Positions 1-6,006 of a stretch of 6,852 nucleotides of DNA are shown in pieces (the stretch's first letter is position 1; every line of letters starts with the position of its first letter). Origin of the DNA: Bordetella parapertussis. Lineage in GTDB: Bacteria > Pseudomonadota > Gammaproteobacteria > Burkholderiales > Burkholderiaceae_C. The DNA is taken from positions 1 through 6,852 of the forward strand of contig CAMBSK010000054.1 of assembly GCA_945870575.1 (NCBI GenBank). The letters run 5' to 3'. The notes under the pieces were generated by a model. It was not told the origin of the DNA. It saw nothing but the letters and a program-made list of their open reading frames with translations, and did not search any database. The position numbers and the translations under genes were made by a program.

Positions 1-1026
1 TTTCTGCAAACATTCAAAGAGCAACTGCCGCTGGTCGACGCCGTCATTTTGTCTGACTACGCCAAAGGCGCCTTGCGCCGGGCCGCCGACATGGTGGCGC
101 TGGCGCATGCAGCCGGTAAGCCGGTGATCATTGACACCAAGGGCACGGATTTCGAGCGCTACCGGGGCGCAACTGTCATCACGCCGAATATGGGCGAATT
201 CGAAGCGGTGGTTGGCCATTGCGCCAGCGATGCTGATGTTGAAGCCAAGGGTCAGCAATTGCGCGCCTCACTCGACCTGCAAGCCGTCTTGGTCACACGC
301 AGCGAAAAAGGCATGAGTCTCATGGTGCGCGACCAACCGGCGGTGCATATTTCCACCCGGGCGCAAGAAGTGTTTGACGTGACGGGTGCAGGCGACACCG
401 TGGTTGCCACCCTGGGCGCGGCGCTGGCCGCGGGTCTGAGCCTGCCTCAAGCCATGAACCTTTCAAATGCCGCCGCCGGTCTGGTGGTCGCCAAACTTGG
501 TACCGCTACCGTCAGCTTTGAAGAGTTGCGCCAGGCACTTCAACCCGACGGTGGCGAGCATGCGGTCTACAGCGAAGACGCCATGTTCGAGCGCATTCAA
601 CAAGCCCGCGCCGCCGGCAAGCGCGTCATCATGACCAACGGTTGCTTTGACATCTTGCACCCTGGACATATTGATTACCTGGAAAAAGCCCGCGCTTTAG
701 GCGATATGTTGTTTGTCGCGGTCAATGACGACGACTCGGTGCGCCGGCTTAAAGGCGACGGTCGGCCGGTTAATCCGTTGGCCACACGCTTGCGCATGTT
801 GTCGGCGCTGGCCTGTGTCAACGGTGTGGTGGCTTTTGCCGAGGACACGCCCGAGCGGCTGTACTGCCGACTGCTGCCGCATGTGCTTGTCAAGGGGGGC
901 GATTACGCTACAGTCCAAGTGGCAGGCGGCGCTTGCGTGACTGCCGCGGGTGGCGAGGTGGTGATTCTGGATTTTCTCGCCGGGCATTCCACCACCAGCC
1001 TGATACAAAAAATTCAGCAAGCCTGA
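1..1026 (+). CDS. hldE: Bifunctional heptose-7-phosphate kinase / heptose-1-phosphate adenylyltransferase HldE, 5'-truncated
   Basis: The reading frame is open from base 1, so the gene begins upstream of the window; 341 codons are visible against about 477 residues in E. coli HldE. The first part is the C-terminal half of a PfkB/ribokinase-type sugar kinase, with the signature DVTGAGDT at visible residues 126-133; the Asp of GAGD is the expected catalytic base. After a short linker, a cytidylyltransferase-fold domain starts near residue 207 with TNGCFDILHPGHIDYL; its HPGH nucleotide-binding motif is at residues 220-223. VKGGDY and a C-terminal GHSTTSLIQKIQ are further family hallmarks. Known role: cytoplasmic phosphorylation of D-glycero-beta-D-manno-heptose 7-phosphate, then ADP transfer to the 1-phosphate, giving the precursor for LPS inner-core heptose. 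A GT9 gene follows after 10 nt, implying cotranscription. The TTG at base 49 is an internal leucine codon, not the start. Confidence 0.95.
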   Translation, partial: FLQTFKEQLPLVDAVILSDYAKGALRRAADMVALAHAAGKPVIIDTKGTDFERYRGATVITPNMGEFEAVVGHCASDADVEAKGQQLRASLDLQAVLVTRSEKGMSLMVRDQPAVHISTRAQEVFDVTGAGDTVVATLGAALAAGLSLPQAMNLSNAAAGLVVAKLGTATVSFEELRQALQPDGGEHAVYSEDAMFERIQQARAAGKRVIMTNGCFDILHPGHIDYLEKARALGDMLFVAVNDDDSVRRLKGDGRPVNPLATRLRMLSALACVNGVVAFAEDTPERLYCRLLPHVLVKGGDYATVQVAGGACVTAAGGEVVILDFLAGHSTTSLIQKIQQA

Positions 1027-1036
1027 CAGTGACCGT

Positions 1037-2047
1037 ATGCATTTGATCATCAGCCGCACTGACGCCATCGGTGATGTCTGCCTGACCTTGCCAACGATTG
1101 GCTGGTTGAAGTCTATACACCCTCACTGGCGCATCACACTGCTGGTCAAAGCTTATGCGGCGCCGGTTGCCCATGCCTGCCATTGGATAGACCAAGTAGC
1201 TGTGTTGCCTGAGGAAATGAACACCGGCGAACTCAGCAACTGGCTGCGTGACATGCATGCCGATCAAATCATTCATGTGTTTCCGAACCGCCGTATTGCT
1301 GCGGCTGCGAAACAAGCCGGAATACATAAACGCAGCGGCGTCTGGGGTCGCATCTACCACTGGTTCAGTTGCAACGATAAGGTTTGGTTAAGTCGGGCAC
1401 GCAGCCATCACCATGAAGCCTATTTAAACTTATTGCTGCTGTCCAAGATTTTAAAGATTCCCTGCCCGGATGATACCGAGATGCGTCAGAAGGCGGTTGA
1501 CTGGTCAGGTATGCGTTTTGCTCCCACTCCACTGGCCAACACCTCCAAAGACATTATTCTTCACCCTTATTCTCGCGGTAATGGTCGCGAATGGCCGATA
1601 GAAAATTTTGCTGAGCTCGCGCATTTGATGGCCAGCGACGGCTGGCATCCTGTGGTGGGCGGCACAGCAGCAGATGCGGTGCAGTTTGCCGTTGAACAAC
1701 ATTTGTTCCCTGCGACTTGCAGCTCCGTGATGGGGCTGGACTCGCTGGACAACTACATGCAGCGCATAGCCGCTGCGGCCGGTCTGGTCGCCTCCAGCAC
1801 CGGTCCACTGCATATCGCCTCCCTCTTAGGTAGACCATCTATAGGGGTATACGCGCCCAAACCGCTGATCAACCAACAGCGCTGGGGCGCCATCGGCCCG
1901 GCCAGCGTCAATCTGCAATTGCCCGGGCCGTGTGACACCGTGTGCAGCAATCAAGACTGCGCTTGCTTAAGCGCCATTTCGGCGGTTGAAGTTTGGCAGT
2001 CGTTGCGGTTACAAATGACCGCCGTACCGCCCCATACCAGAACCTAA
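1037..2047 (+). CDS. Glycosyltransferase family 9 protein, putative ADP-heptose:LPS heptosyltransferase
   Basis: This 336-residue protein has the two-Rossmann GT-B architecture of family 9. The N-terminus reads MHLIISRTDAIGDVCLTLP, and D13 in IGD matches the Asp proposed as catalytic base in WaaC. The donor-side motif near the C-terminus is SSTGPLHIASLLG (residues 253-265), a variant of the SNDSGxMHxAAAL motif in the WaaF of this window; GVYAP follows. A cysteine cluster (C299, C303, C308, C310) lies close to the C-terminus. No signal peptide is seen, as expected for an enzyme at the inner face of the inner membrane. The position 10 nt after hldE and upstream of hldD suggests an ADP-heptose donor. 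The Shine-Dalgarno sequence is weak, so coupling to hldE translation is likely. Whether it acts as WaaC, a WaaQ-like enzyme or on another acceptor cannot be decided here. Its middle part is somewhat AT-richer (about 50 % GC over 1261-1560) than much of the neighbourhood. Confidence 0.85.
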   Translation: MHLIISRTDAIGDVCLTLPTIGWLKSIHPHWRITLLVKAYAAPVAHACHWIDQVAVLPEEMNTGELSNWLRDMHADQIIHVFPNRRIAAAAKQAGIHKRSGVWGRIYHWFSCNDKVWLSRARSHHHEAYLNLLLLSKILKIPCPDDTEMRQKAVDWSGMRFAPTPLANTSKDIILHPYSRGNGREWPIENFAELAHLMASDGWHPVVGGTAADAVQFAVEQHLFPATCSSVMGLDSLDNYMQRIAAAAGLVASSTGPLHIASLLGRPSIGVYAPKPLINQQRWGAIGPASVNLQLPGPCDTVCSNQDCACLSAISAVEVWQSLRLQMTAVPPHTRT

Positions 2048-2191
2048 ACAGCCCGCAGTGTTTGCACAGACAATAGGCACTCACAAGCGTTGGCAACCGG
2101 CGTGCGGTGTTCAGGCTTTACCCTACTGTTTGAACACCTTGTTTTTTGCCTCTGACACGTATTACTTCAGACAACGGGAATCACTCAAGCC
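2048..2191. other. Intergenic region between the GT9 gene and hldD
   Basis: These 144 bp hold the terminator at 2106-2147 and the modest hldD ribosome binding site (GGGAA, 2176-2180). I see no small gene. A promoter for hldD is expected if the terminator works. The only candidate I can offer is TTGTTT at 2139-2144 with TATTAC at 2160-2165, but the 15-nt spacer is short and it overlaps the terminator tail, so I do not call it. Confidence 0.5.
2106..2147 (+). terminator. Probable rho-independent terminator after the hldE-GT9 pair
   Basis: GGTGTTCA at 2106-2113 is the exact reverse complement of TGAACACC at 2131-2138. Two G-U pairs and a closing C-G pair (2114-2116 with 2128-2130) extend the stem to 11 bp around an 11-nt loop. 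TTGTTTTTT follows directly at 2139-2147. This is the arrangement of an intrinsic terminator for rightward transcripts. It starts 58 nt after the GT9 stop codon and ends 44 nt before the hldD start. It would end or attenuate the upstream transcription unit, so hldD would need its own promoter or readthrough. The seen elements are certain; the activity is inferred. Confidence 0.7.
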
Positions 2192-3154
2192 ATGATCATC
2201 GTCACCGGCGGCGCCGGCCTCATCGGCAGCAATCTGATCGAGCAACTCAACCAGCGCGGGCACACCGATATTCTGGTGGTTGACCATTTGAAAAACGGCC
2301 AGAAGATGCACAACCTGGCCGACTTGCACATACGCGACTACCTGGACCGGGACGATTTCATGGCCCGGGTTCAAGCCGGACAAGACTTGGGGCCGGTGAA
2401 AACCGTGTTTCATCTGGGCGCTTGTTCTGCCACCACCGAATGGGACGGCCAGTTCATGATGCGCAATAACTTCGAGTACAGCAAAACCCTGTTGCACTGG
2501 TGCCAGGCCGTCAACGCTCAATACATTTACGCCTCCTCTGCCTCGGTTTACGGACTTGGCAAAAACGGCTTTACTGAGCAGCGCGCGGCCGAGTGGCCTA
2601 TCAATATGTATGCTTTTTCCAAATTCCAATTCGACCAGTATGTGCGTAGCCTGCAAGGCCGTTTACGTCATCAGGTGGTGGGGCTGCGCTATTTCAATGT
2701 CTACGGTCCTCGCGAAGCGCACAAAGGCAGCATGTCTTCCACGCCGTTTCATTTCAACCACCAGGTGTTGGGCGACGGTGTTTGCCTTTTGTTTGAAGGT
2801 ACCGACGGTTATGCCAACGGCGAGCAGCAGCGCGACTTTGTGTACGTGGGTGACTGCGCCAAAGTGAATCTGTGGTTCATGGAGCATGCGCAGCACAGCG
2901 GCATTTTTAACCTCGGCACCGGCCGCGCTCAATCCTTTAACGACATGGCGCGCGCGGTACTCGCCTGGCACATGCAACACCGCCAGGTTGACGCACGCAT
3001 TAACTACATTCCCTTCCCGGCGCATTTGCAAGGGGCTTACCAGAGCTATACGCAAGCGGATATATCGGCGCTGCGCCGTGCCGGTTACACCGACACTTTT
3101 CTGGATGTGAGCCAGGGGGTGGAGGCTTATTTGAATTGGCTGAACCGCAGTTGA
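2192..3154 (+). CDS. hldD: ADP-L-glycero-D-manno-heptose 6-epimerase HldD
   Basis: HldD converts ADP-D-glycero-beta-D-manno-heptose to the L-glycero form, the last cytoplasmic step of donor synthesis before inner-core heptosylation. The 320-residue product is an extended short-chain dehydrogenase/reductase. The NADP-binding glycine motif TGGAGLIGSN is at residues 5-14. The family block ATTEWDGQFMM is at 80-90 and YASSASVYG at 113-121. The catalytic pair is Y140 and K144 (MYAFSK), and YFNVYGPREAHKGSM supplies K178. These three residues carry the same numbers as those described for E. coli HldD (310 residues). QRDFVYVGD and GIFNLGTGRAQSFND are further signatures. Alignment by eye is nearly colinear with E. 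coli, with a small insertion near residues 205-212. The start follows GGGAA at 2176-2180, a modest ribosome binding site 11 nt upstream. A probable terminator separates it from the GT9 gene, and it converges with waaF. Confidence 0.97.
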   Translation: MIIVTGGAGLIGSNLIEQLNQRGHTDILVVDHLKNGQKMHNLADLHIRDYLDRDDFMARVQAGQDLGPVKTVFHLGACSATTEWDGQFMMRNNFEYSKTLLHWCQAVNAQYIYASSASVYGLGKNGFTEQRAAEWPINMYAFSKFQFDQYVRSLQGRLRHQVVGLRYFNVYGPREAHKGSMSSTPFHFNHQVLGDGVCLLFEGTDGYANGEQQRDFVYVGDCAKVNLWFMEHAQHSGIFNLGTGRAQSFNDMARAVLAWHMQHRQVDARINYIPFPAHLQGAYQSYTQADISALRRAGYTDTFLDVSQGVEAYLNWLNRS

Positions 3155-3158
3155 ATTA

Positions 3159-3195
3159 GCCTGTCTTTTCATGACACTGAATCAAACCGACAGGC
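3159..3195. repeat. 7-bp inverted repeat just downstream of hldD
   Basis: GCCTGTC at 3159-3165 is the exact reverse complement of GACAGGC at 3189-3195, separated by 23 nt. It begins 5 nt after the hldD stop codon in the gap between convergent genes. A hairpin here could stabilise or end the hldD transcript, but there is no T-run directly after it on the + strand (TTTT comes only at 3206-3209) and only a weak one on the - strand. I report the repeat as seen; a terminator role is a guess. Confidence 0.4.
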
Positions 3196-3208
3196 GGTTG
3201 TGCCGTTT

Positions 3209-3244
3209 TGCGACTTTTGTTCAAAATGAAGTAAGAAAGTCGCA
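3209..3244. repeat. 9-bp inverted repeat between hldD and waaF, possible shared hairpin
   Basis: TGCGACTTT at 3209-3217 is the exact reverse complement of AAAGTCGCA at 3236-3244. The 18-nt loop contains a small nested repeat, TTCA at 3220-3223 and TGAA at 3227-3230, which could extend the fold. It ends 9 nt before the waaF stop codon, so a leftward waaF transcript meets it first. Neither strand has a good U-tract directly after the stem, so it is not a textbook intrinsic terminator. Its place between two convergent genes fits a transcript-end or processing hairpin serving either strand. Confidence 0.45.
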
Positions 3245-3253
3245 CATCAAGCC

Positions 3254-4261
3254 TCACATAGACTGCAACAACTGCGCCACGCGCTCCGGCCTGATGTCGT
3301 TCAAGCAGCGGGTATGGCCAAACTGGCAGGTACGCGCATAACAAGGCGCGCAGTCCAGCGCCGGGCTGTACTGCGGGTCGTCGGCCAGCCAGATCACCTG
3401 CGCTTTGTCGCTCAAGGGCGGCGTATGGTGCGGGCTGCTCGAGCCAAACAGCGCCACTTGCGGCACGCCCAAAGCGGCGGCCACGTGCATCAGTCCGGAG
3501 TCATTGCTGACTACATCGAGCGCGGCTGAAATCACATCAAAGGCTTGCGACAAACCGGTTTTGCCGGCCAGGTTCAGCACATGCGGGCTGTCGGCCAAAC
3601 CGGCTATGGATTGGCACAGATCGGCCTCCTTGGCCGAGGCCAGCAACACCACCCGCCCGGGCAACATGCTGCACAAAGCCGCGACGTGCTGGGCCGGCCA
3701 CATCTTGGCCGGGCCGTACTCTGCCCCGGGCGCGATCACCGTATATGCACCGGCTTGCAATCCAAACGCTTGCAAGGTTTGCCGCACAGATTCCGTGGGA
3801 CGCTGCAACACCGGTTGCATGCGCTGATGGCTGTCACCCGGCTTGCCGCTCAATGCCAGGTAGAAATCGACCATGGGCGGACGTTCGCCGCGCGGCGGAT
3901 TCGGCAGTCGCTGCGTCAGCAACACATAACGCGATTCGCCGTGGTAACCGATGCGCTCGGAAATATTGGCAAGCCAAGGTATCAACGCGCTCTTCAAGGA
4001 GTTGGGCCCGACATACGCGCGCTCAAACCGCCCACGCCATTGGTGCGCCAAGGCACGGCGCTCGGCCCATTGCAGACTGCCGTGCTTGAACGGCAGTTCC
4101 ACCACGTTTTCTACCGACGGCATGTGCCGGTAAACCGGGGCCACCCACGGCAGGGCGGCGACGGTGATGCGCTCGCCGCGCGCATGCAGCTGGCGCAACA
4201 GCGGCTCGGTCATGACCGCGTCACCTATCCACTGCGGGGCGATGAACAGGCTGCGAGTCAT
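3254..4261 (-). CDS. waaF: Lipopolysaccharide heptosyltransferase II WaaF (GT9)
   Basis: WaaF transfers the second L,D-heptose from ADP-heptose to the first heptose of the LPS inner core at the cytoplasmic face of the inner membrane. The 335-residue product (E. coli about 348) shows the family pattern in order: APQWIGDAVMTEPLL at residues 8-22; APGAEYGPAKMWP at 177-189; the donor-site motif SNDSGLMHVAAAL at 252-264; FGSSSPHHTPPLS at 272-284; and a C-terminal cluster C304, C307, C312, C319 with GH at 315-316. The APGAEYGPAK and SSSPxHTPPLS blocks favour heptosyltransferase II over I. The ATG start gives the expected N-terminus, though no clear Shine-Dalgarno sequence precedes it. It lies 21 nt after the zinc-finger gene, so it is probably the last gene of the leftward unit, convergent with hldD. 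Confidence 0.93.
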   Translation of the reverse strand: MTRSLFIAPQWIGDAVMTEPLLRQLHARGERITVAALPWVAPVYRHMPSVENVVELPFKHGSLQWAERRALAHQWRGRFERAYVGPNSLKSALIPWLANISERIGYHGESRYVLLTQRLPNPPRGERPPMVDFYLALSGKPGDSHQRMQPVLQRPTESVRQTLQAFGLQAGAYTVIAPGAEYGPAKMWPAQHVAALCSMLPGRVVLLASAKEADLCQSIAGLADSPHVLNLAGKTGLSQAFDVISAALDVVSNDSGLMHVAAALGVPQVALFGSSSPHHTPPLSDKAQVIWLADDPQYSPALDCAPCYARTCQFGHTRCLNDIRPERVAQLLQSM

Positions 4262-4282
4262 AGACTGGCAAAGAAGAGGGCT

Positions 4283-4492
4283 TTAATGGGCGTGCACATG
4301 TTCACCGTCTTTCAAGCGGTAAACGGTAGAGCAATAAGGGCACTTGGCTTCGCCGGTGCGGGCGACGTCTAAAAACACCTTGGGATGGGTGTTCCAGGTT
4401 TGCATGCCGGCCATGGGGCTGGGGCAAAACACACCGCCGTGGCTGTTCAGGTCAGCGGCTTTGAGTTCTATGGTTGAAGGGGTGGCGTTCAC
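4283..4492 (-). CDS. Small CHCC-type zinc-finger protein
   Basis: The product has 69 residues from a GTG start. The conserved part holds C23 (FCPSP), H36 (THPKVFLDV), and C51 and C54 (AKCPYCSTVY), the C-H-C-C ligand order of the zf-CHCC family. That family includes the zinc-binding region of mitochondrial complex I subunit NDUFS6. In bacteria its function is poorly known, and zinc binding here is inferred from the ligands. The C-terminus is histidine-rich (EHVHAH). I chose GTG at 4490-4492 because it lies 4 nt after the ilvE stop codon and gives the usual short protein. A longer reading of the frame, back to 4711, would overlap 215 bp of ilvE with low-complexity Ser/Arg-rich sequence and is unlikely. 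No Shine-Dalgarno sequence is seen, which fits translation coupled to ilvE. waaF follows after 21 nt. Confidence 0.85.
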   Translation of the reverse strand: MNATPSTIELKAADLNSHGGVFCPSPMAGMQTWNTHPKVFLDVARTGEAKCPYCSTVYRLKDGEHVHAH

Positions 4493-4496
4493 GTGA

Positions 4497-5435
4497 TCAA
4501 ACGGCGGTGAGCCAATGCGCGTATTTCGGATTGCGGCCGTTGACGATGTCAAAGAACGCGGCCTGGATTTTTTCAGTGATAGTTCCGCGGCTGCCGATGC
4601 CGATTTCAATGCGGTCGAGTTCGCGAATAGGCGTGACCTCGGCGGCGGTGCCGGTGAAGAAAGCCTCGTCGGCGATGTAGATTTCGTCGCGCGTGATGCG
4701 CTTTTGCACAATCTCCAAACCCAAATCTTTGGCGATATGGAACACCGTGTTGCGGGTGATGCCGTTCAAGGCACCAGCGGACAAGTCGGGCGTGTAAATG
4801 ACGCCGCCTTTGATGATAAAGAGGTTTTCGCCCGCGCCTTCAGACACAAAACCGGAAGCGTCGAGCAACAAGGCTTCGTCGTAACCGTCGTCCAGCGCTT
4901 CCATGTTGGCCAGAATCGAGTTGGTGTAATTGCTGACCGCCTTGGCTTGCGTCATGGTGATGTTCACATGATGCCGCGTGTAGCTGCTGGTTTTGACACG
5001 AATGCCGCGCTTCATGCCGTCGTCGCCCAGGTAGGCGCCCCAGGTCCAGGCGGCGACCATCAGGTGTATGCGGTTGCCTTTGGGACTGACGCCGAGCTTT
5101 TGTGAACCGATCCAGGTCAAGGGGCGGATGTAACCGCTTTTCAAATGGTTGGCCCGCACCACAGTGCGCTGTACTTCATTCACCTCTTCTTGCGTGAACG
5201 GAATTTTCATACGCAGGATTTTCGCGCTGTTGAACAAACGTTCGGTGTGCTCTTGCAAACGGAAGATGGCGGTGCCGTTGACGGTGTCATAAGCGCGCAC
5301 GCCTTCGAACGCGCCGCAGCCGTAGTGCAAGGTATGAGAGAGCACATGGATTTTCGCGTCGCGCCAGTCGACCAATTCACCATCCATCCAGATCTTGCCG
5401 TCTCGGTCGTGCATGGGGGGTGGCAGGGCGCTCAT
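4497..5435 (-). CDS. ilvE: Branched-chain amino acid aminotransferase IlvE
   Basis: IlvE is the cytoplasmic PLP enzyme that interconverts leucine, isoleucine or valine with their 2-oxo acids, using glutamate/2-oxoglutarate. The product has 312 residues (E. coli IlvE 309) and is a fold-type IV transaminase. The PLP-binding lysine is K165 in TQAKAVSNY. SEGAGENLF at 198-206 includes E199, 34 residues after the lysine as in E. coli. Further blocks are KIWMDGELVDW at 14-24, HTLHYGCGAFEGVRAY at 34-49 and FFTGTAAEVTPIREL at 259-273. The ATG at 5433-5435 is preceded by AAAGGA (5441-5446 read on the - strand) with a 5-nt spacer, a good ribosome binding site that fixes this start over the internal Met8. 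A zinc-finger gene follows after 4 nt and the membrane-protein gene ends 43 nt upstream. No leader peptide or attenuator is visible in that gap. Confidence 0.96.
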   Translation of the reverse strand: MSALPPPMHDRDGKIWMDGELVDWRDAKIHVLSHTLHYGCGAFEGVRAYDTVNGTAIFRLQEHTERLFNSAKILRMKIPFTQEEVNEVQRTVVRANHLKSGYIRPLTWIGSQKLGVSPKGNRIHLMVAAWTWGAYLGDDGMKRGIRVKTSSYTRHHVNITMTQAKAVSNYTNSILANMEALDDGYDEALLLDASGFVSEGAGENLFIIKGGVIYTPDLSAGALNGITRNTVFHIAKDLGLEIVQKRITRDEIYIADEAFFTGTAAEVTPIRELDRIEIGIGSRGTITEKIQAAFFDIVNGRNPKYAHWLTAV

Positions 5436-5440
5436 GGAAA

Positions 5441-5446
5441 TCCTTT
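5441..5446 (-). promoter_or_regulatory. Ribosome binding site of ilvE
   Basis: The - strand reads AAAGGA, 5 nt before the ATG at 5433-5435. It is the clearest Shine-Dalgarno sequence in the window and decides the ilvE start. Confidence 0.7.
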
Positions 5447-5478
5447 CGGGGGCTGTTCAGCAGTCAAAGCGTTAGATT

Positions 5479-5895
5479 TTACGTCCCGCCAGACTCGGCG
5501 GGATCAACGGCAGCTCTTTGCAGCTTCCAATCGGTCAATCGCCCCTCTTGAAAGCTGCATTCGATCCGGTCACCGGCTTCGTCCTGCCAGGCGAATATTT
5601 CAGGCTGCTCGCCTTTCACGGTCTGTAATTTACCCAGACTGCGCGCCAACCCGATGACGTTGAGCAAGCGCTGGCCGCGGTGCAATTTCGCATGAAACAT
5701 GACGGCGTTGTCCAGCGAGCCCATGGGTCGCTCGGCGGCGCTTTCCATGGTTTTCATCAAACGGGTCACGTGCTGCAACAACCAAAAAATGATGCCGCTC
5801 GAAACCAATGAAAAACCCCACCAGCCGAAAGCGCGGAAGGACAAATACAACAGTCCGGCCAGACCCGCGGGTAGATAAATGTTTCGCCAGTTCAT
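5479..5895 (-). CDS. Small membrane protein of unknown function with two predicted transmembrane helices
   Basis: I do not recognise a characterised function. From the ATG at 5893-5895 the product has 138 residues starting MNWRNIYLPAGLAGL. Two hydrophobic stretches, about residues 6-22 and 24-43, form a likely helical hairpin. A basic segment (HVTRLMK) follows, then a soluble, mixed-charge domain with PMGSLDNAVMFHAKLHRG near 58-75 and an E/D/Q-rich part with ECSFQEGRLTDWKLQR at 112-127. I recall similar short hypothetical proteins in Burkholderiales, but cannot verify this. An alternative ATG at 5911-5913 adds six residues (MRQNAR); neither start has a clear ribosome binding site, and I prefer the one that puts the first helix close to the N-terminus. 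It lies about 110 nt after radA and 43 nt before ilvE on the same strand, so cotranscription with either is possible. The frame and orderly composition support a real gene. Confidence 0.75.
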   Translation of the reverse strand: MNWRNIYLPAGLAGLLYLSFRAFGWWGFSLVSSGIIFWLLQHVTRLMKTMESAAERPMGSLDNAVMFHAKLHRGQRLLNVIGLARSLGKLQTVKGEQPEIFAWQDEAGDRIECSFQEGRLTDWKLQRAAVDPAESGGT

Positions 5896-6006
5896 GCGCG
5901 CATTTTGACGCATGCCGCGCCGTCATTTTTATTTCGGTGCCATGGCGGTTTTGCTGTTGAATTCGCCCACGACGGCTTGGACATGACAGGCGCTGCAATT
6001 GGCGGC

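Noticed and set aside
2139..2165. Possible sigma70 promoter for hldD (TTGTTT and TATTAC)
   Set aside because: The spacer is 15 nt, both boxes are imperfect, and it overlaps the terminator T-run. It is too weak to call from sequence alone.
3545..4372. Long open frame (275 codons) on the + strand opposite waaF
   Set aside because: It is antisense to a well-supported waaF, its translation is rich in Arg, Gln and His with no recognisable motif, and such open frames are common opposite GC-rich genes.
4283..4711. Longer 142-codon version of the zinc-finger gene
   Set aside because: The extra 73 residues overlap ilvE in another frame and are low-complexity Ser/Arg/Thr-rich. The GTG at 4490-4492 gives the compact family-like protein.
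4515..5105. Open frame of 196 codons on the + strand opposite ilvE
   Set aside because: It is antisense to ilvE, which has full-length family motifs and a good ribosome binding site; no protein family is recognisable in the shadow.
5906..5925. TGACG...CGTCA inverted repeat followed by TTTTTATTT on the + strand, resembling a terminator
   Set aside because: The stem is only 5 bp with a 10-nt loop, and no + strand gene lies upstream. It falls at the start region of the - strand membrane-protein gene, so the T-run is probably chance.
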